Below are positions 1 through 12,965 of a stretch of 64,000 bases of DNA, piece after piece; position 1 is the first letter of the stretch, and every line of letters begins with the position of its first letter. The stretch covers positions 124,001 through 188,000 of the forward strand of contig JAQGEQ010000314.1 in assembly GCA_034620365.1 (NCBI GenBank), read 5' to 3'. The position numbers were made by a program, and so were the translations under genes. Source of the DNA: Pegea sp. RAD2-039. Lineage: Eukaryota; Chordata; Thaliacea; Salpida; Salpidae. The notes beneath the pieces are model-generated. The model ran no database searches, was not told the DNA's origin, and saw only the letters and a program-made list of their open reading frames with translations.

Positions 1-262
1 TTGAGTTTATTCAAAAGATGATGAAAGAAATCACTTGAAAGATATGATTTTCGGATTTTAGCTTTTCATTGATTGCAATATTTCGTTAAAAAATATAAAA
101 ATTGATTTAGAAAATTTGAAATATCAGCACATTGAAAAGTAGTGTAATGAAAGGAAGATTTAGATAGCATCTCAGCAAACCATTTTCTATTAAATTAACA
201 AAAGATAATATCAAAAGACAATTCCTAAAATTTTTAGAAATTGTATTAAGAGGTTGATAAAC

Positions 263-3200
263 TCAGCATCGATGTTCGGATACTTCTTCCCCTGATACTT
301 TTAATCGCTTGTACGAAATAACAATCATTAACTAAAAAATTCAAAATTTCAGCAAACAAATTATTCTAAAAATCAATTACTAACCACTATTATAAAACAT
401 GTTGCCACATCTACAGATACAAGAGTTACTATGTTGTCAAGAGGTAATGATGATGCCCATAAAGGTCCTAGAATCTGACCTATTCCTCTTATACTTATTC
501 TAATGCCTTGATTAAAAGCTGGAGACAGAACAGTTTACAAATAAAAGGTTAAAGATCAGATATAATTGTTATCTACAGATCAAAACTTGTTTGTTTTATA
601 AATAGATTGTAGATAAATAAAATACTAGAATTGCAAGCATTTTGAGAAGTAGAAAAAAATTTAAGTAAAAATCTTAAACAGTTTGTTTATTACTAAAATA
701 TTCAAACTTTTACATGAGCGTTTACTACAAAATAAAAGTTTAAAATCAAATCAAAATTCTACAATAGAATTAGATTTTGATATAGAAATACTTCTGTTGA
801 AGATTACCTTGAGTTTCTGAATTTGTAACTTTTGAAAACAAAGAAATCTGCGGCGCAAATAGAAATGGAAGAGTGAAAATAAAACAGAGAGATTGAATAA
901 AAAATGCGACTAAAACCCAAGTTTCTCCTGCAAAGAAAATTGCAAAAATATTTCAACAAATAAATGCTTTGTGGTTATTGTTGTGCAATCTTTTCAAAAG
1001 CTTTCAGACTATCACAATTAAGAACATTTAATGTAATTATGATGAGCTTATTGAAAATTTAGTATTCTTACCTTGAGCAGCTAGAAATGAATAATGTAAA
1101 ATTGGAACCAAAATAGCTAGAAAAATTAAACAAGAAATATATCCAACTAACAACATAGCTCGATCAGATACAGATTTGCTTAATTTGGCCATTATAGCAA
1201 AAGAGATCATGACCTGAAAAAGTAAGAATTCCATAAAAGTTAAATTATTTCAGCTTGTTGTTTGCTTAAATTAAAAAGTTGTTAATTTACAAATCAGAAA
1301 AATACAAAATCATGAAGTAAATGTGATAAATATTTGAGAAATCAACACACATCAACACCAGCGCCAACAAAGTACAAACTGTTTTGTAAAGTTGACCAGT
1401 TAAACAGTCTTTTAGTCAAAGGAGTTATCAGAGTTTCTATTCCAGTTTGAATAAACATGATGAAGAACGTGGAAGCCAAACATACAATCACTTCCTCTCG
1501 GAAAAGGTCTAGACACAAAAAAATTAGAGTTTTTGAAATTAGTTGCTCAGCTTACCTGTGAAGATGTTTCTCCAGTTTTGTACATCATCATTGGAGACAT
1601 CTTCATCACTAACTGTTTGATAGTTTTTGTGATCAGCATTAAGTAACGACTTATGCTGTTCATCTAATTTTGTGTCTTCTTCTTTAAACAAAACCAATAA
1701 AAGTAGAGAATAAATTGTCCAAATAATCGCCATCAAAAACTAGAAATAAAAAAATAATAAAGAGAGTATTTTTTAAGAATATAAACTACAACAAGCGAGT
1801 CCTCAGCACCTTAAGTCACAAAACACAAGATTTGCTTGTAAGACAAGTTATTATTGACTTGGTGTTGCTAGTCGAGGAGTTTGTACAAGTCAAGGTGTTA
1901 GAAGCAAGTGAGTCTTCAGCACCTTCAACCACCAAACACAAGATTTGTTTGTAAGACAAGTCATTATTGACTTGGTGTTGGTGGTCGAGGAGTTTTTACA
2001 AGTCAAGGTGCTAGAAGCGAGTGAGTCTTCAGCACCTTCAACCACCAAACACAAGATTTGTTTGTAAGACAAGTTATTATTGACTTGGTGTTGGTGGTCG
2101 AGGAGTTTCTACAAGTCAATGTGCTAGAAGCAAGTGAGTTTTCAGCACCTTCAGCCACCAAACACAAGATTTGTTTGTAAGATAAGCTCATTGACTTGGT
2201 GTTGCTGGTCGAGGAGTTTTTACAAGTCAAGGTGCTAGAAGCAATTGAGTCTTCAGCACTTTCAACAACCAAACACAAGATTTGTTTGTTAGATAAGTTT
2301 ATTATTGACTTGATGTTGTTGGTCGAGGAGTTTTTACAAGTCAATGTGCTAGAAGCAAGTGAGTCTCCAGCACCTTCAACCACAAAACACAAGATTTGTT
2401 TGTAAGACAAGTCATTATTGACTTGGTGTTGGTGGTCGAGGAGTTTTTATAAGTCAAGGTGCTAGAAGCAAGCGAGTCCTCAGCACTTTCAACAACCAAA
2501 CACAAGATTTGTTTGTTAGATAAGTTTATTATTGACTTGATATTGTTGGTCGAGGAGTTTTTACAAGTCAAGGTGCTAGAAGCAAGTGAGTTTTCAGCAC
2601 TTTCAACCACCAAACACAAGATTTGTTTGTTAGATAAGTTTATTATTGACTTGATGTTGTTGGTCGAGGAGTTTTTACAAGTCAAGATGCTAGAAGCAAG
2701 TGAGTCTTCAGCACCTTCAACAACCAAACACAAGATTTGTTTGTTAGATAAGTTTATTGACTTGGTGTTGGTGGTCGAGGAGTTTTTACAAGTCAAGATG
2801 CTAGAAGTAAGTGAGTCTTCAGCACCTTCAGCCACAAAACACAAGATTTGTTTGTAAGATAAGCTCATTGACTTGGTGTTGCTGGTCGAGGAGCTTTTAC
2901 AAGTCAAGGTGCTAGAAGCAATTGAGTCTTCAGCACTTTCAACAACCAAACACAAGATTTGTTTGTTAGATAAGTTTATTATTGACTTGATGTTGTTGGT
3001 CGAGGAGTTTTTACAAGTCAAGGTGCTAGAAGCAAGTGAGTTTTCAGCACTTTCAACCACCAAACACAAGATTTGTTTGTTAGATAAGTTTATTATTGAC
3101 TTGATGTTGTTGGTCGAGGAGTTTGTACAAGTCAAGGTGTTAGAAGCAAGTGAGTCTTCAGCACCTTCAACCACAAAACACAAGATTTGTTTGTAAGACA

Positions 3201-5946
3201 AGTCATTATTGACTTGGTGTTGGTGGTCGAGGAGTTTTTATAAGTCAAGGTGCTAGAAGCGAGTGAGTCTTCAGCATTTTCAACCACCAAACACAAGATT
3301 TGTTTGTAAGACAAGTTATTATTGACTTGGTGTTGGTGGTCGAGGAGTTTCTACAAGTCAATGTGCTAGAAGCAAGTGAGTTTTCAGCACCTTCAGCTAC
3401 AAAACACAAGATTTGTTTGTAAGATAAGCTCATTGACTTGGTGTTGCTGGTCGAGGAGTTTTTACAAGTCAAGGTGCTAGAAGCAATTGAGTCTTCAGCA
3501 CTTTCAACAACCAAACACAAGATTTGTTTGTTAGATAAGTTTATTATTGACTTGATGTTGTTGGTCGAGGAGTTTTTACAAGTCAAGGTGTTAGAAGCAA
3601 GTGAGTCTTCAGCACCTTCAACCACCAAGCACAAGATTTGTTTGTAAGACAAGTCATTATTGACTTGGTGTTGGTGGTCGAGGAGTTTTTATAAGTCAAG
3701 GTGCTAGAAGCAAGCGAGTCCTCAGCACCTTAAGTCACAAAACACAAGATTTGTTTGTAAGACAAGTTATTATTGACTTGATGTTGTTGGTCGAGGAGTT
3801 TGTACAAGTCAATGTGCTAGAAGCAAGTGAGTCTCCAGCACCTTCAACCACAAAACACAAGATTTGTTTGTAAGATAAGCTCATTGACTTGGTGTTGCTG
3901 GTCGAGAAGTTTTTACAAGTCAAGATGCTAGAAGCAAGTGAGTCTTCAGCACCTTCAACAACCAAACACAAGATTTGTTTGTTAGATAAGTTTATTGACT
4001 TGGTGTTGGTGGTCGAGGAGTTTTTACAAGTCAAGATGCTAGAAGTAAGTGAGTCTTCAGCACCTTCAGCCACAAAACACAAGATTTGTTTGTAAGATAA
4101 GCTCATTGACTTGGTGTTGCTGGTCGAGGAGTTTTTACAAGTCAAGGTGCTAGAAGCAATTGAGTCTTCAGCACTTTCAACAACCAAACACAAGATTTGT
4201 TTGTTAGATAAGTTTATTATTGACTTGATGTTGTTGGTCGAGGAGTTTTTACAAGTCAAGGTGCTAGAAGCAAGTGAGTTTTCAGCACTTTCAACCACCA
4301 AACACAAGATTTGTTTGTTAGATAAGTTTATTATTGACTTGATGTTGTTGGTCGAGGAGTTTGTACAAGTCAAGGTGTTAGAAGCAAGTGAGTCTTCAGC
4401 ACCTTCAACCACCAAGCACAAGATTTGTTTGTAAGACAAGTTATTATTGACTTGGTGTTGGTGGTCGAGGAGTTTTTACAAGTCAAGGTGCTAGAAGCAA
4501 GCGAGTCCTCAGCACCTTAAGTCACAAAACACAAGATTTGTTTGTAAGACAAGTTATTATTGACTTGGTGTTGCTGGTCGAGGAGTTTTTACAAGTCAAG
4601 GTGCTAGAAGCAAGTGAGTCTTCAGCACCTTCAACCACCAAACACAAGATTTGTTTGTAAGACAAGTTATTATTGACTTGGTGTTGTTGGTCAAGGAGTT
4701 TTTACAAGTCAAAGTGCTAGAAGCAAGTGAGTCTTCAGCACCTTCAACCACCAAGTATAAGATTTGTTTGTGAGACAAGTTATTATTGTTTTGGGGTTGT
4801 TGGTCGAGGAGTTTTTACAAGTCAAGATGATAGAAGCAAGCGAGTCTTCAGCACCTTCAACCACCAAACACAAGATTTGTTTGTAAGACAAGTTATTATT
4901 GACTTGGTGTTGTTGGTCGAGGAGTTTTTACAAGTCAAAGTGCTAGAAGCAAGTGAGTCTTCAGCACCTTCAACCACCAAGTATAAGATTTGTTTGTGAG
5001 ACAAGTTATTATTGACTTGGTGTTGTTGGTCGAGGAGTTTTTACAAATCAAGGTGCTAGACTGTATCAATTGCTGAAAGCTCTGTGCACTATTCAAATGT
5101 AAATTCTGCTTAATTCTATCTTTATTCACAGCTGTAAGAGCTTTTGAACTAACAGCCACGTGTTGAATGAATAAAATAAATATTCTTTAAAACTATGTAG
5201 GGTTTGATCAAGTTTATAAACTGAATTTTTTTCAGATGAAGATAAGATGAGTTTAGATTAAAGCTTACCCCCACACCAGATAAGCTGTTTACACAAACAC
5301 CTCCAATGTGAAAATCAAATGTTTTTATTCCAATAGTCAAAGCAGGTCCCAATAGCAAACCAATTTGTCGAACTGACATCAGTTGGGCTATTTTAGAGGT
5401 TCTTTCACTTTTTGATGTGTTTTTGGAGACAGTACCAAAGATAGAAGAACCAGAACCAGTACCAATACCAGCAATAAGACGAGAAAGTACAACCATTAAT
5501 GGTGACTTTGATGCCATATACATAATATTTCCTAGAAATTAGAAAATATTTATAAGATTAAAAGTTTTTTAAATAAACTATTTAAATCGAAATAAAAGAT
5601 TTTAGAAGATACCTCCTATTTCAAATAAATTGCTGAATACAATTGTAAATTTTAAAGATTGACATTTGTCAGTTATTCTTCCATATAAGGGAGCAAATAT
5701 TAATCCAGTAAAACTAAAAGCAGAAAATGCAGCTCCAAGATAAATAGGTCCGTTCGAATTTTCATTAAAAGTTGTTAAATATTCATTGATAGTTGGTAAT
5801 ATAACAGCTGAAATAGAAATTTTAAATCAATTTAATTGTGAAATATGTTGTAAAGTAGTTGATAGATAAGCATTAAAGGTAGATATACCATATTCAATTC
5901 CTGTTAGAGCAAACCAGATGCATAGTAAGAAAAAGTTTCTGTCCAT
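263..5946 (-). CDS. mfsd8: MFS transporter, MFSD8/CLN7-like
   Basis: Multi-exon gene read on the minus strand. Exons lie at about 5889-5946, 5613-5807, 5269-5531, 1556-1739, 1349-1508, 1075-1214, 805-931, 375-522 and 263-335, with GT..AG borders and matching phases. The protein starts MDRNFFLLCIWFALTGIEY, carries the MFS loop signature GRITDKC after the second helix, and has about 12 hydrophobic segments. The stretch with SRLIAGIGTGSG and the later RLFNWS..NSLYFVGAG segment resemble MFSD8 (CLN7), a lysosomal multi-pass transporter. That assignment is from family knowledge; paralogues in the same family are possible. The frame stays open upstream of the ATG to an AG at about 5964, so a further 5' exon, or a trans-splice site there, cannot be excluded. 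The C-terminus is a short polar tail ending EVSEHRC. The 3.5-kb intron between exons 3 and 4 is almost entirely the ~113-bp repeat array. Confidence 0.62.
1797..5062 (-). repeat. ~113-bp minisatellite array A, intronic
   Basis: About 29 head-to-tail copies of a unit of about 113 bp. Recurrent words are GGTCGAGGAGTTTTTACAAG and CACAAGATTTGTTTG. Three length classes are visible: 113 bp (TAAGACAAGTTATTATTGAC), 114 bp (TTAGATAAGTTTATTATTGAC) and 111 bp (TAAGATAAGCTCATTGAC). The 114- and 111-bp types keep reading frame and lose the stop, which makes long open frames on both strands at once; I do not regard these as genes. Blocks of about 11 units recur at offsets of 1238-1242 bp, a higher-order repeat. 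The array lies inside an intron of the MFS gene. The strand given is the sense of that gene; the same unit occurs near 20-21 kb in the sense of its own host gene. Confidence 0.95.
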
Positions 5947-5964
5947 AATGTGTTTTTCACTATA

Positions 5965-8900
5965 TCTATAAAAAGTTATAAAAAAAATGTTAAAAATTAT
6001 TCAATAGTGATTTAAAATACTTATTATTAATAAATAGTTATTTAAAAATAGCTCAATATGCGAAGTGGAAAATATTTAAATGATCTAAAAGCAAAATTAT
6101 TACGCAATTAGTTCAAATTTTCAAAAGTAATAACTTAAAATAGCTAAAATAAAAACTTAATTGATCAAAAAAATCAAATATTAAAACAAATAGATCAAAA
6201 TCAACTAACCTTATTTTAAATTTAATAGTTTATAAATAAGTAAAAACTTCAAACTGTATTTTAGAATATTGACTGAATTTGAATTAAGTGTTTTTATATA
6301 ATAAACTTAACAATGCATATTAGTTGGCAAATAAAACTAAAAGTCTTATAGTACAAGTAAACATGCTTGGGAAAACCCCTAAACCGAATAAAAAATAGAA
6401 AATTTTAAAAGATTATACAACTTTAAAATAATTTAGTTGACCAATTAAATAAAAATAGAAGATAGAAAGAAGCATGAAAATTTATTATTACTATTTAAGA
6501 CTTCATAAACATAAAAAATATCATTTTATAATAAATAGTTTATATTTCTATATATTTAGTTTAGTAAATACAGATATAGTTTAATTGCTATATTTAGTTT
6601 GGTAATTAACATTTTATGAATGATATTTGTAAAGTTGTTTTATAAAATTAACAAATACTTTTATTACAGCAAGTTTTCGCAATTTGAGTAATTACACAAA
6701 TAATCAACGTATTGAAATGGATCTGTTCAGCTTTTTATGAGCAATGTAGTAAACTTTGAATAATTCCACGAAAGGCAACAACTTATTGTCAAGAGGTTTA
6801 CTACCATTCAATTTTAAAACGTTTTTTTCCAGCAGTTTGATTTAAAATATGTTTTATTTGAACAGTATACATGATATTATCAATAAATTGTTAGACAATA
6901 ACAAAAACAGAGAACAAAGTTTAATATTCTTTATATTTGTTGTCAAGTTTTCAGTAACTAATTTTTAAATATTCAAAAACTTAAAGTTCTTTAGAAATCA
7001 CAAATTAGTGATTTTTTGGAATATATGTTTTGATTTTCATCAGTAACTGACCGTTTTATGCTTTGATAAATTGATTTGTAGTCTAAAAAACCATTTAAAA
7101 ATTATTTAAAAAAAGTATTTTGAATAATAGATGATTTATAAGATTCATTTATTTTAAAATCTCTGAGGACATCAATTCAGTCTTTAAAGGTTTGCCTTCA
7201 TTTAGAGAAATAGTGACTGTAAATAAAAGTTTCCAAAAATATTTAGCAAAAAACGTACAGGGTTGCCATTTATAAAGTTGTAATATTTGCTTTTTATCAT
7301 TAAACAAATATTTGCTTAAAGTTGTGAAAAACTTCTTTTAATTAAATTAAAAAGCTGAAGAGTTCAGAAAAGTTTTGCAGAGAAGTTCAATTAAAATTAT
7401 CAGAAAAACTAAAAAACGCATCACTTTTGTAAATTCTAAATCATTATAAATTTTAATAAAAAATATAATATATCATAAAATATCTAATGAAATGGTAATA
7501 GTTTTCATTAATGATAAAAGATAAATAATTAATTGAGATAACTTACAATATATTTTGAATTTTTTATTAAATTTTGTGAAAAAATATGTCTGATTATTTC
7601 ACAAAATATTTGATTATCTAAAGTTTTATTTTCTACAAATTTATATCAAAATATTTTAATTTTTTATTACCAACAGATCAAGCCAATTTGTATTTTCAAC
7701 AATTTTTTTATAAATCTAAATATTGTTTGATAAATTTAAAAAATAACTTAATTATTATTGTTTTGTTGATGGGTAACACTTTAGTAAGCAACTTTTGGAA
7801 TTAAATCTTTTCTGACGATAACCACTTAGTTTCAGTTAACAACTTTTATAACAACTAATTCGATTCTTAGCAACAATAACAATATTTCAACAAAAGTTTT
7901 TCTTTTTAAGTTTCATTAATCAGTTTGCAAAATTTATTTTGGAAGCAAAAACCTTACAGCCCATGATAAACACAATAACTTCTATACTTGTTTTTATTTT
8001 ATATATCTATGCAGCTAGCACAGCTACATGTTTGATTCTTGTAAGAAAAACTGAAGCTTATTAACAGTTCACAGGAATGGTGGTAAAAGTAAAACGATAA
8101 TTATTACTCTAACAGCTGTGTTGTGCTGATTCCACATCACATTTACATCTATTATAGCGTTTATAAGCTTGTTGGTGAATTTAATGTTTGCCAATCAATT
8201 TTGTAATAAATCCAATTTTGACGAAGCTATTTACAATTTCATTTGTATTTGTCTAAAAAACAGGATTTTATGGAGAGAACCGGAGACAATAAAACTCCAA
8301 CAAGCAGAGCTGTTTAAATTACGAAATTAACAAAATAGACATGAAATTATACTACTTAAAAATTATAATTTCAAACAAATATAAATAACTTTCAATTTAT
8401 GTAAATAATATTTGTGTTAAATTGAACTTATTTTTTCTTAGACTTTATCTTTAGGTTAAAGTTCAGTTTTTCTGTTACATATGAAGCCACAGAAATTTGT
8501 CTTTTTGATCATAATTATTCTATAAAAGTAAATAAAAATGAAAACATTTTAATTATTCCTAAATTAGCAGCTTAAAGCGAGTTATGATTCTAGATAGTTA
8601 AGATCTTACTCTTAAGAAATAAATGAACTTTTGTTAAAACTAATCGCAAACTTTGTGCAAAAAACAATCGTTTATATTTGCTACAATATTGTGTCTCCTA
8701 GCACCTTTCTAGTTAAACAAATTCTAATATCTGCCTAAACTGTTATCTAAAATATCATTTATAAAATTAATAAAACAATTGAATGGTTTGAGATTTAAAT
8801 TTTTTAGTACTTAAAGTTCAATTCTAAAAATAAGATTTTCTAAAAGTAAATTTAGATTTAAATCAATTAACAATTTATGATGAGATGAGAACACTGTTGA

Positions 8901-11620
8901 ATTGCTCAATATGTCTGTTATCAATCATGTTTAGAAATAACTAAAAGTTTAAAAATAATTTGTGAGAATGTGTGTTAGCGAGAGGTGCTCTTTTCAGGCA
9001 CCCTTCTTCGCATTTATTGTAATAAATAAATAAATAATACTTTAAAAAACTTAAATTTTTTTAAAAAATTGTATTTTTATTCTTTTATTTTATATATTTT
9101 AAAAGCATCTTCAACATTTTCACTCAAATTAAAACAATCTCATATACATTTACAAATTGAAGAAAATATTTTTGTTTAAAAATGAGCAGCCATACAGAAA
9201 GTTAGAAACAGATTTATTAAAAGCAAGAGAAGTTGATCTTTCAGAAGATAAATTTGTAAAACAAATCGATCAAAAATAACTTTTCAGACTTTTGAATGTG
9301 ATTTTTAACTTCTTATTGACTTTAAACTAAGTTTAGTGAGATACTTTTTGCTTCAAGCCTCAAACTGAAGCTTTTGTAGTTCTACAGCACCAAAAGCAGA
9401 ATGAAATGTAACTTTCTTCTTAAATATTTATAAATTATATTTAAATAAGTCTTTCTATCTCAATCTAAATATTTACAATTAATGCTTTCTATATGTTTTC
9501 AACATGACTAATTTTAGCATTATTTTTAATAAGATTAATATACTGAAACAAAGATTTGATTGTAAAAACTGTATTGTGAAAATATGTCAACTTAAACGAA
9601 GATATTTATGTGAATAAAACAACCTTCAAGAACTTTTGAAAACATTAAAAAAAAGATACAAAATTATTGTTTTAAAAAATAACTTTTGGTGTCAAAGTTG
9701 CCACTTTAAATAGCTGAATTTAGATTTGTACTAAAGTGTAAATTGTATTGACTGAAATAAAAATTGTGTCCATTTTCAGTTTGTAGTTTGAAATGTATGT
9801 AGATAAAAATTGAGAAAAAAAACTAAAAAATTTAGAGTTAATTTGAAGAAAACTATATTCAAGTATTTATTGAATATATTTGTAATTACTTCAGAATAAA
9901 AATTAATTCTTCTGCTTTCTTATTTTCTTTTTGAGAAATCAAAATTATGTCATAAAAATAACAATTGCTAGAAAAGAAATAAGTTGCACCATATACGATT
10001 TATTTACAAGTTTACTTTCAGCATAAACAAAACCATCAATAACAGTTTGTAGCTCTTTTTTGATTTAATGTTATTTTTGTTTAAATTGTTAAAAAATGAA
10101 AACATTTTATTTTAAATCATTATTTACTTTTAATAAATTTATGTAATGTATCTGAAAGTAACTTATAAAATGCATAAGAAGATAATATTTATATCTCTAA
10201 ATATAACTCCTTTATATTTGTTAGCTTTGAAAAGAACCTAATATAGAAAGTTTAAAGTAAATAAGGCGTCTTTCAGATTAAGTTTCTGAAATTAAAGAAA
10301 CCAGTAAACAATTATTTTTTGTAATCTTCAATTTCAGCTTTAAAATTCTTTAATATAAATACATGAAGTTAAAAACAAACAACAAATTCAACAACCAATC
10401 ACAAGCTTTTTATACTTTCAAACTTTTTATAGATCACCTCTAACTTTGATGTTGCAACGTTTAGCTCAATAAATTCTTTTTGGTGTTTATGATGTTTAAC
10501 TACAAAAAAAATAATCTTTTTTTAAAACAGGTTTATCCAAACAAGTTGATTAATCAAATAACTTTTTTTACATAAGTGTCTGGTCATTACGAAATCTGAA
10601 AAACATTTTTGATGACATTTTTTTGATCATATTGTCACTTTTTAAGTGTTATGATTGTTACTTAGCTATCAGTTGACAATATTACTAACTTAGGAAATTG
10701 TTTGATGACTAGAAAATATTTTTTCTTTGTTGTTAATATTTGACTAGAATAAGTAACTTATGTGTTATTATCTCAATTACTCGTTTTAATCGTAGAGAAA
10801 AAAAGCACAAACAACATAAATCTGAAAAAGTATATTAATCAGGCATTTATTAATTAGTTGAATTAAACAATTAGTCTAAACTTTTCTCTGAAAAGATTGA
10901 ACTAGCTTAGATTTAGAAAAAAAAGTTACCAAATTAAAAAGTAAAAAAATACCTTTTAGTAAAACTTATACTTTAAATGTTTTGATAATATTAGGTTATT
11001 AATAAGTATTCAAATATTAAAAATTTAGCAGATTATACTAATTCAGATTCTTTTTTATTCTAAGAAACAGTTTTGAAGTTTACTTTTTAGCTTGAAATCT
11101 AAAATCAGTTTATGTTGCTCTTATATTGTCTCGATGTAATTAAAAGCTATCTGCTTTCTGTAGTGTTTTACGCTAAAAAATAATTGAATAAAACTAGCAG
11201 AGATAAAATAAATTATATTTTTGTATAGCTGCATTTTTAATGCTTTTAGTACTTGTTCTAAATATTATTCAATAAAAGTTTGTTAAAGTAGTATGCTGTT
11301 AGAAAGGTTGTAATTAATTATTTTGTGCTATAAATTCAATTCAAATATTTATTTAGGTTTAGTAATAAAAAGATTAAAAAAAATATTATATTTTTTTGTA
11401 AATAACTTTGAATTAAAATGATTTTTTATTTATATAATTATTGTAAAATAGTTACTAAACTGAAATATATTCCAAAGAAAAATTAGCATTAAATTATTTT
11501 AATCTTTTCAATTCAATTATTCAGTTTTTAATTGATTATTTTTTTATGATTACTTAATTTTGTATTATCTCCAAACTAAACAGTCAAGTTCCATTTTTGT
11601 AGAATATTTACACATTTTTT
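5965..11620. other. AT-rich intergenic region
   Basis: No open frame with recognisable coding character was found on either strand apart from a LINE 3' tail near 9.0 kb. The sequence is about three-quarters A+T with many short homopolymers. It separates the 5' end of the MFS gene from the SORBS gene. Unrecognised small 5' exons of either gene could be hidden here. Confidence 0.5.
8955..9038 (+). mobile_element. LINE 3'-end fragment, copy a
   Basis: Short copy of a dispersed element whose end reads GTGAGAATGTGTGTTAGCG, a GC-richer stem (GAGGTGC..GCACCC) and TTCGCATTTATTG, followed by an AATAAATAAATAA tail. Three other copies are present near 26.5, 29.0 and 61.7 kb. The last retains a reverse-transcriptase C-terminus, which identifies the family as a non-LTR retrotransposon. 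This copy keeps only about the last 80 bp, as expected for 5' truncation. Confidence 0.75.
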
Positions 11621-11625
11621 TCCTA

Positions 11626-11700
11626 GGGAATTCCCCGCCTACTATTTAAAATTTCAAACTGGATACATTGCAGACAACAAATTGACTTTGCTTTTGGTGA
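11626..11700 (+). promoter_or_regulatory. possible promoter and 5' exon upstream of SORBS gene
   Basis: A GC-richer patch in very AT-rich surroundings. It contains the palindrome GGGAATTCCC at 11626-11635, which fits the Rel/NF-kappaB consensus, then TATTTAAA about 10 bp further on, then a strong splice donor (TTTTG followed by GTGAGT) near 11697. Together these would make a core promoter with a short noncoding first exon spliced to the SORBS exons beginning near 12.96 kb. This is inference from motif spacing only. Confidence 0.3.
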
Positions 11701-12965
11701 GTTACAACTAAATTAACTTTTTTAATTATAAAAAATCTAGAAATTCAGTTTTTAATACTTTCGATTGTATTTTTGTTTTACTTTTTTAATTTTTTAATTA
11801 GAAATTTTAAGTTTTATATAATTAGAAATTGTTTGTTTAATTTATAGTGAGCTTATATGTTTACTTTATTTAAATAAAAATGATAAAAATGATAAAGATT
11901 ATTTTAAATACTTGCTGAGGTAGAAGACTTTGAAGTTGTTTACAAGAACAAAGGTTTATATAAACTTTTGTATTTATTTTGGTTATTTTATTTATTTAAT
12001 AAATGGTTGCATATACAAAATAACAAAAATTGTATGACAAAAAAGAAAACAACAAGTAAGATGACTGCAGAAATGAATGAAAAGTTCCACACTTTAACAT
12101 AATTAATAAAAAAATTATAAATGCTACACAGGTATAAGTAAATATGAAATATTTGCCAGAATTAAAACCACATGTAAACAAATCTACTTTTAGTAATATT
12201 CTTTTAATAATATTTCGATAGAGGTAATAGAATCTGAAGTATTGATAGATTTTTGAGAAGCAAATTTCAAATTGTGGTTGCTTAATTGAAAAGTTATTAG
12301 TTTATTGGGTTTTATTACAGTTTTCAGTGGGTTAATTTTTAACGATAAATATTTTGATCTGTATTTTTATAGATTATACAGCGTATAGTGGTTTAGAATT
12401 TATTGTAAAATTTTGGTAGTATATACTTGTTTAGAAAAATTTTCGTTTCTTATTTTTGTTGTAAACATTTTCCAAATTATATCTAAGTTTTTATGATTTT
12501 GATAAATTATACTTCAAAGTTTTTGTTTGGAAATATTTATTATTGTTGTTTAACTGTTTATAAGAAAACTTATAAGCTTAAGGCTATTTTTATGTTCCAT
12601 TAATTTGAATTATATCTTTTGTTGTTTTTTAATCAGATTAAAAACAAAGTCTGAAGAATTAATGTAAGTTGTTATTCAAAAATTCAAATTTTCAAATAAG
12701 TATTTTGTTTGTTATAAATAGATACTTTATTAGTTTTAGTTTTGTAGAGAAATCTTAATTAAAGTTAAAGAAATAAACTTTTTAACGAATTATTAAGATT
12801 TATTTGATTATTATTGTTGAGTTTTATATCTTTTTCAGCAAATATAGATTTTAATTTGTCATCTAAAAATACTTTTTCTTTTTTGTAATCTATTTTTTGA
12901 TTATTACTTCTAATTCTTAGAAGTTTAGTTTCTTTGTCTTCTTTTTCATGATAAACTTTTAGATT

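Noticed and set aside
1890-5004. Many open frames of 60-286 codons on both strands
   Set aside because: They are periodic translations of the ~113-bp tandem repeat, have no known domain, and lie inside an intron of the MFS gene.
1797-5062. Regular repeats as a possible CRISPR array
   Set aside because: Units are contiguous with no unique spacers, the period is 113 bp, and the host DNA is eukaryotic.
11996-12181. 61-codon hydrophobic frame on the minus strand
   Set aside because: AT-rich sequence with Phe/Ile/Tyr bias and no splice or homology support.
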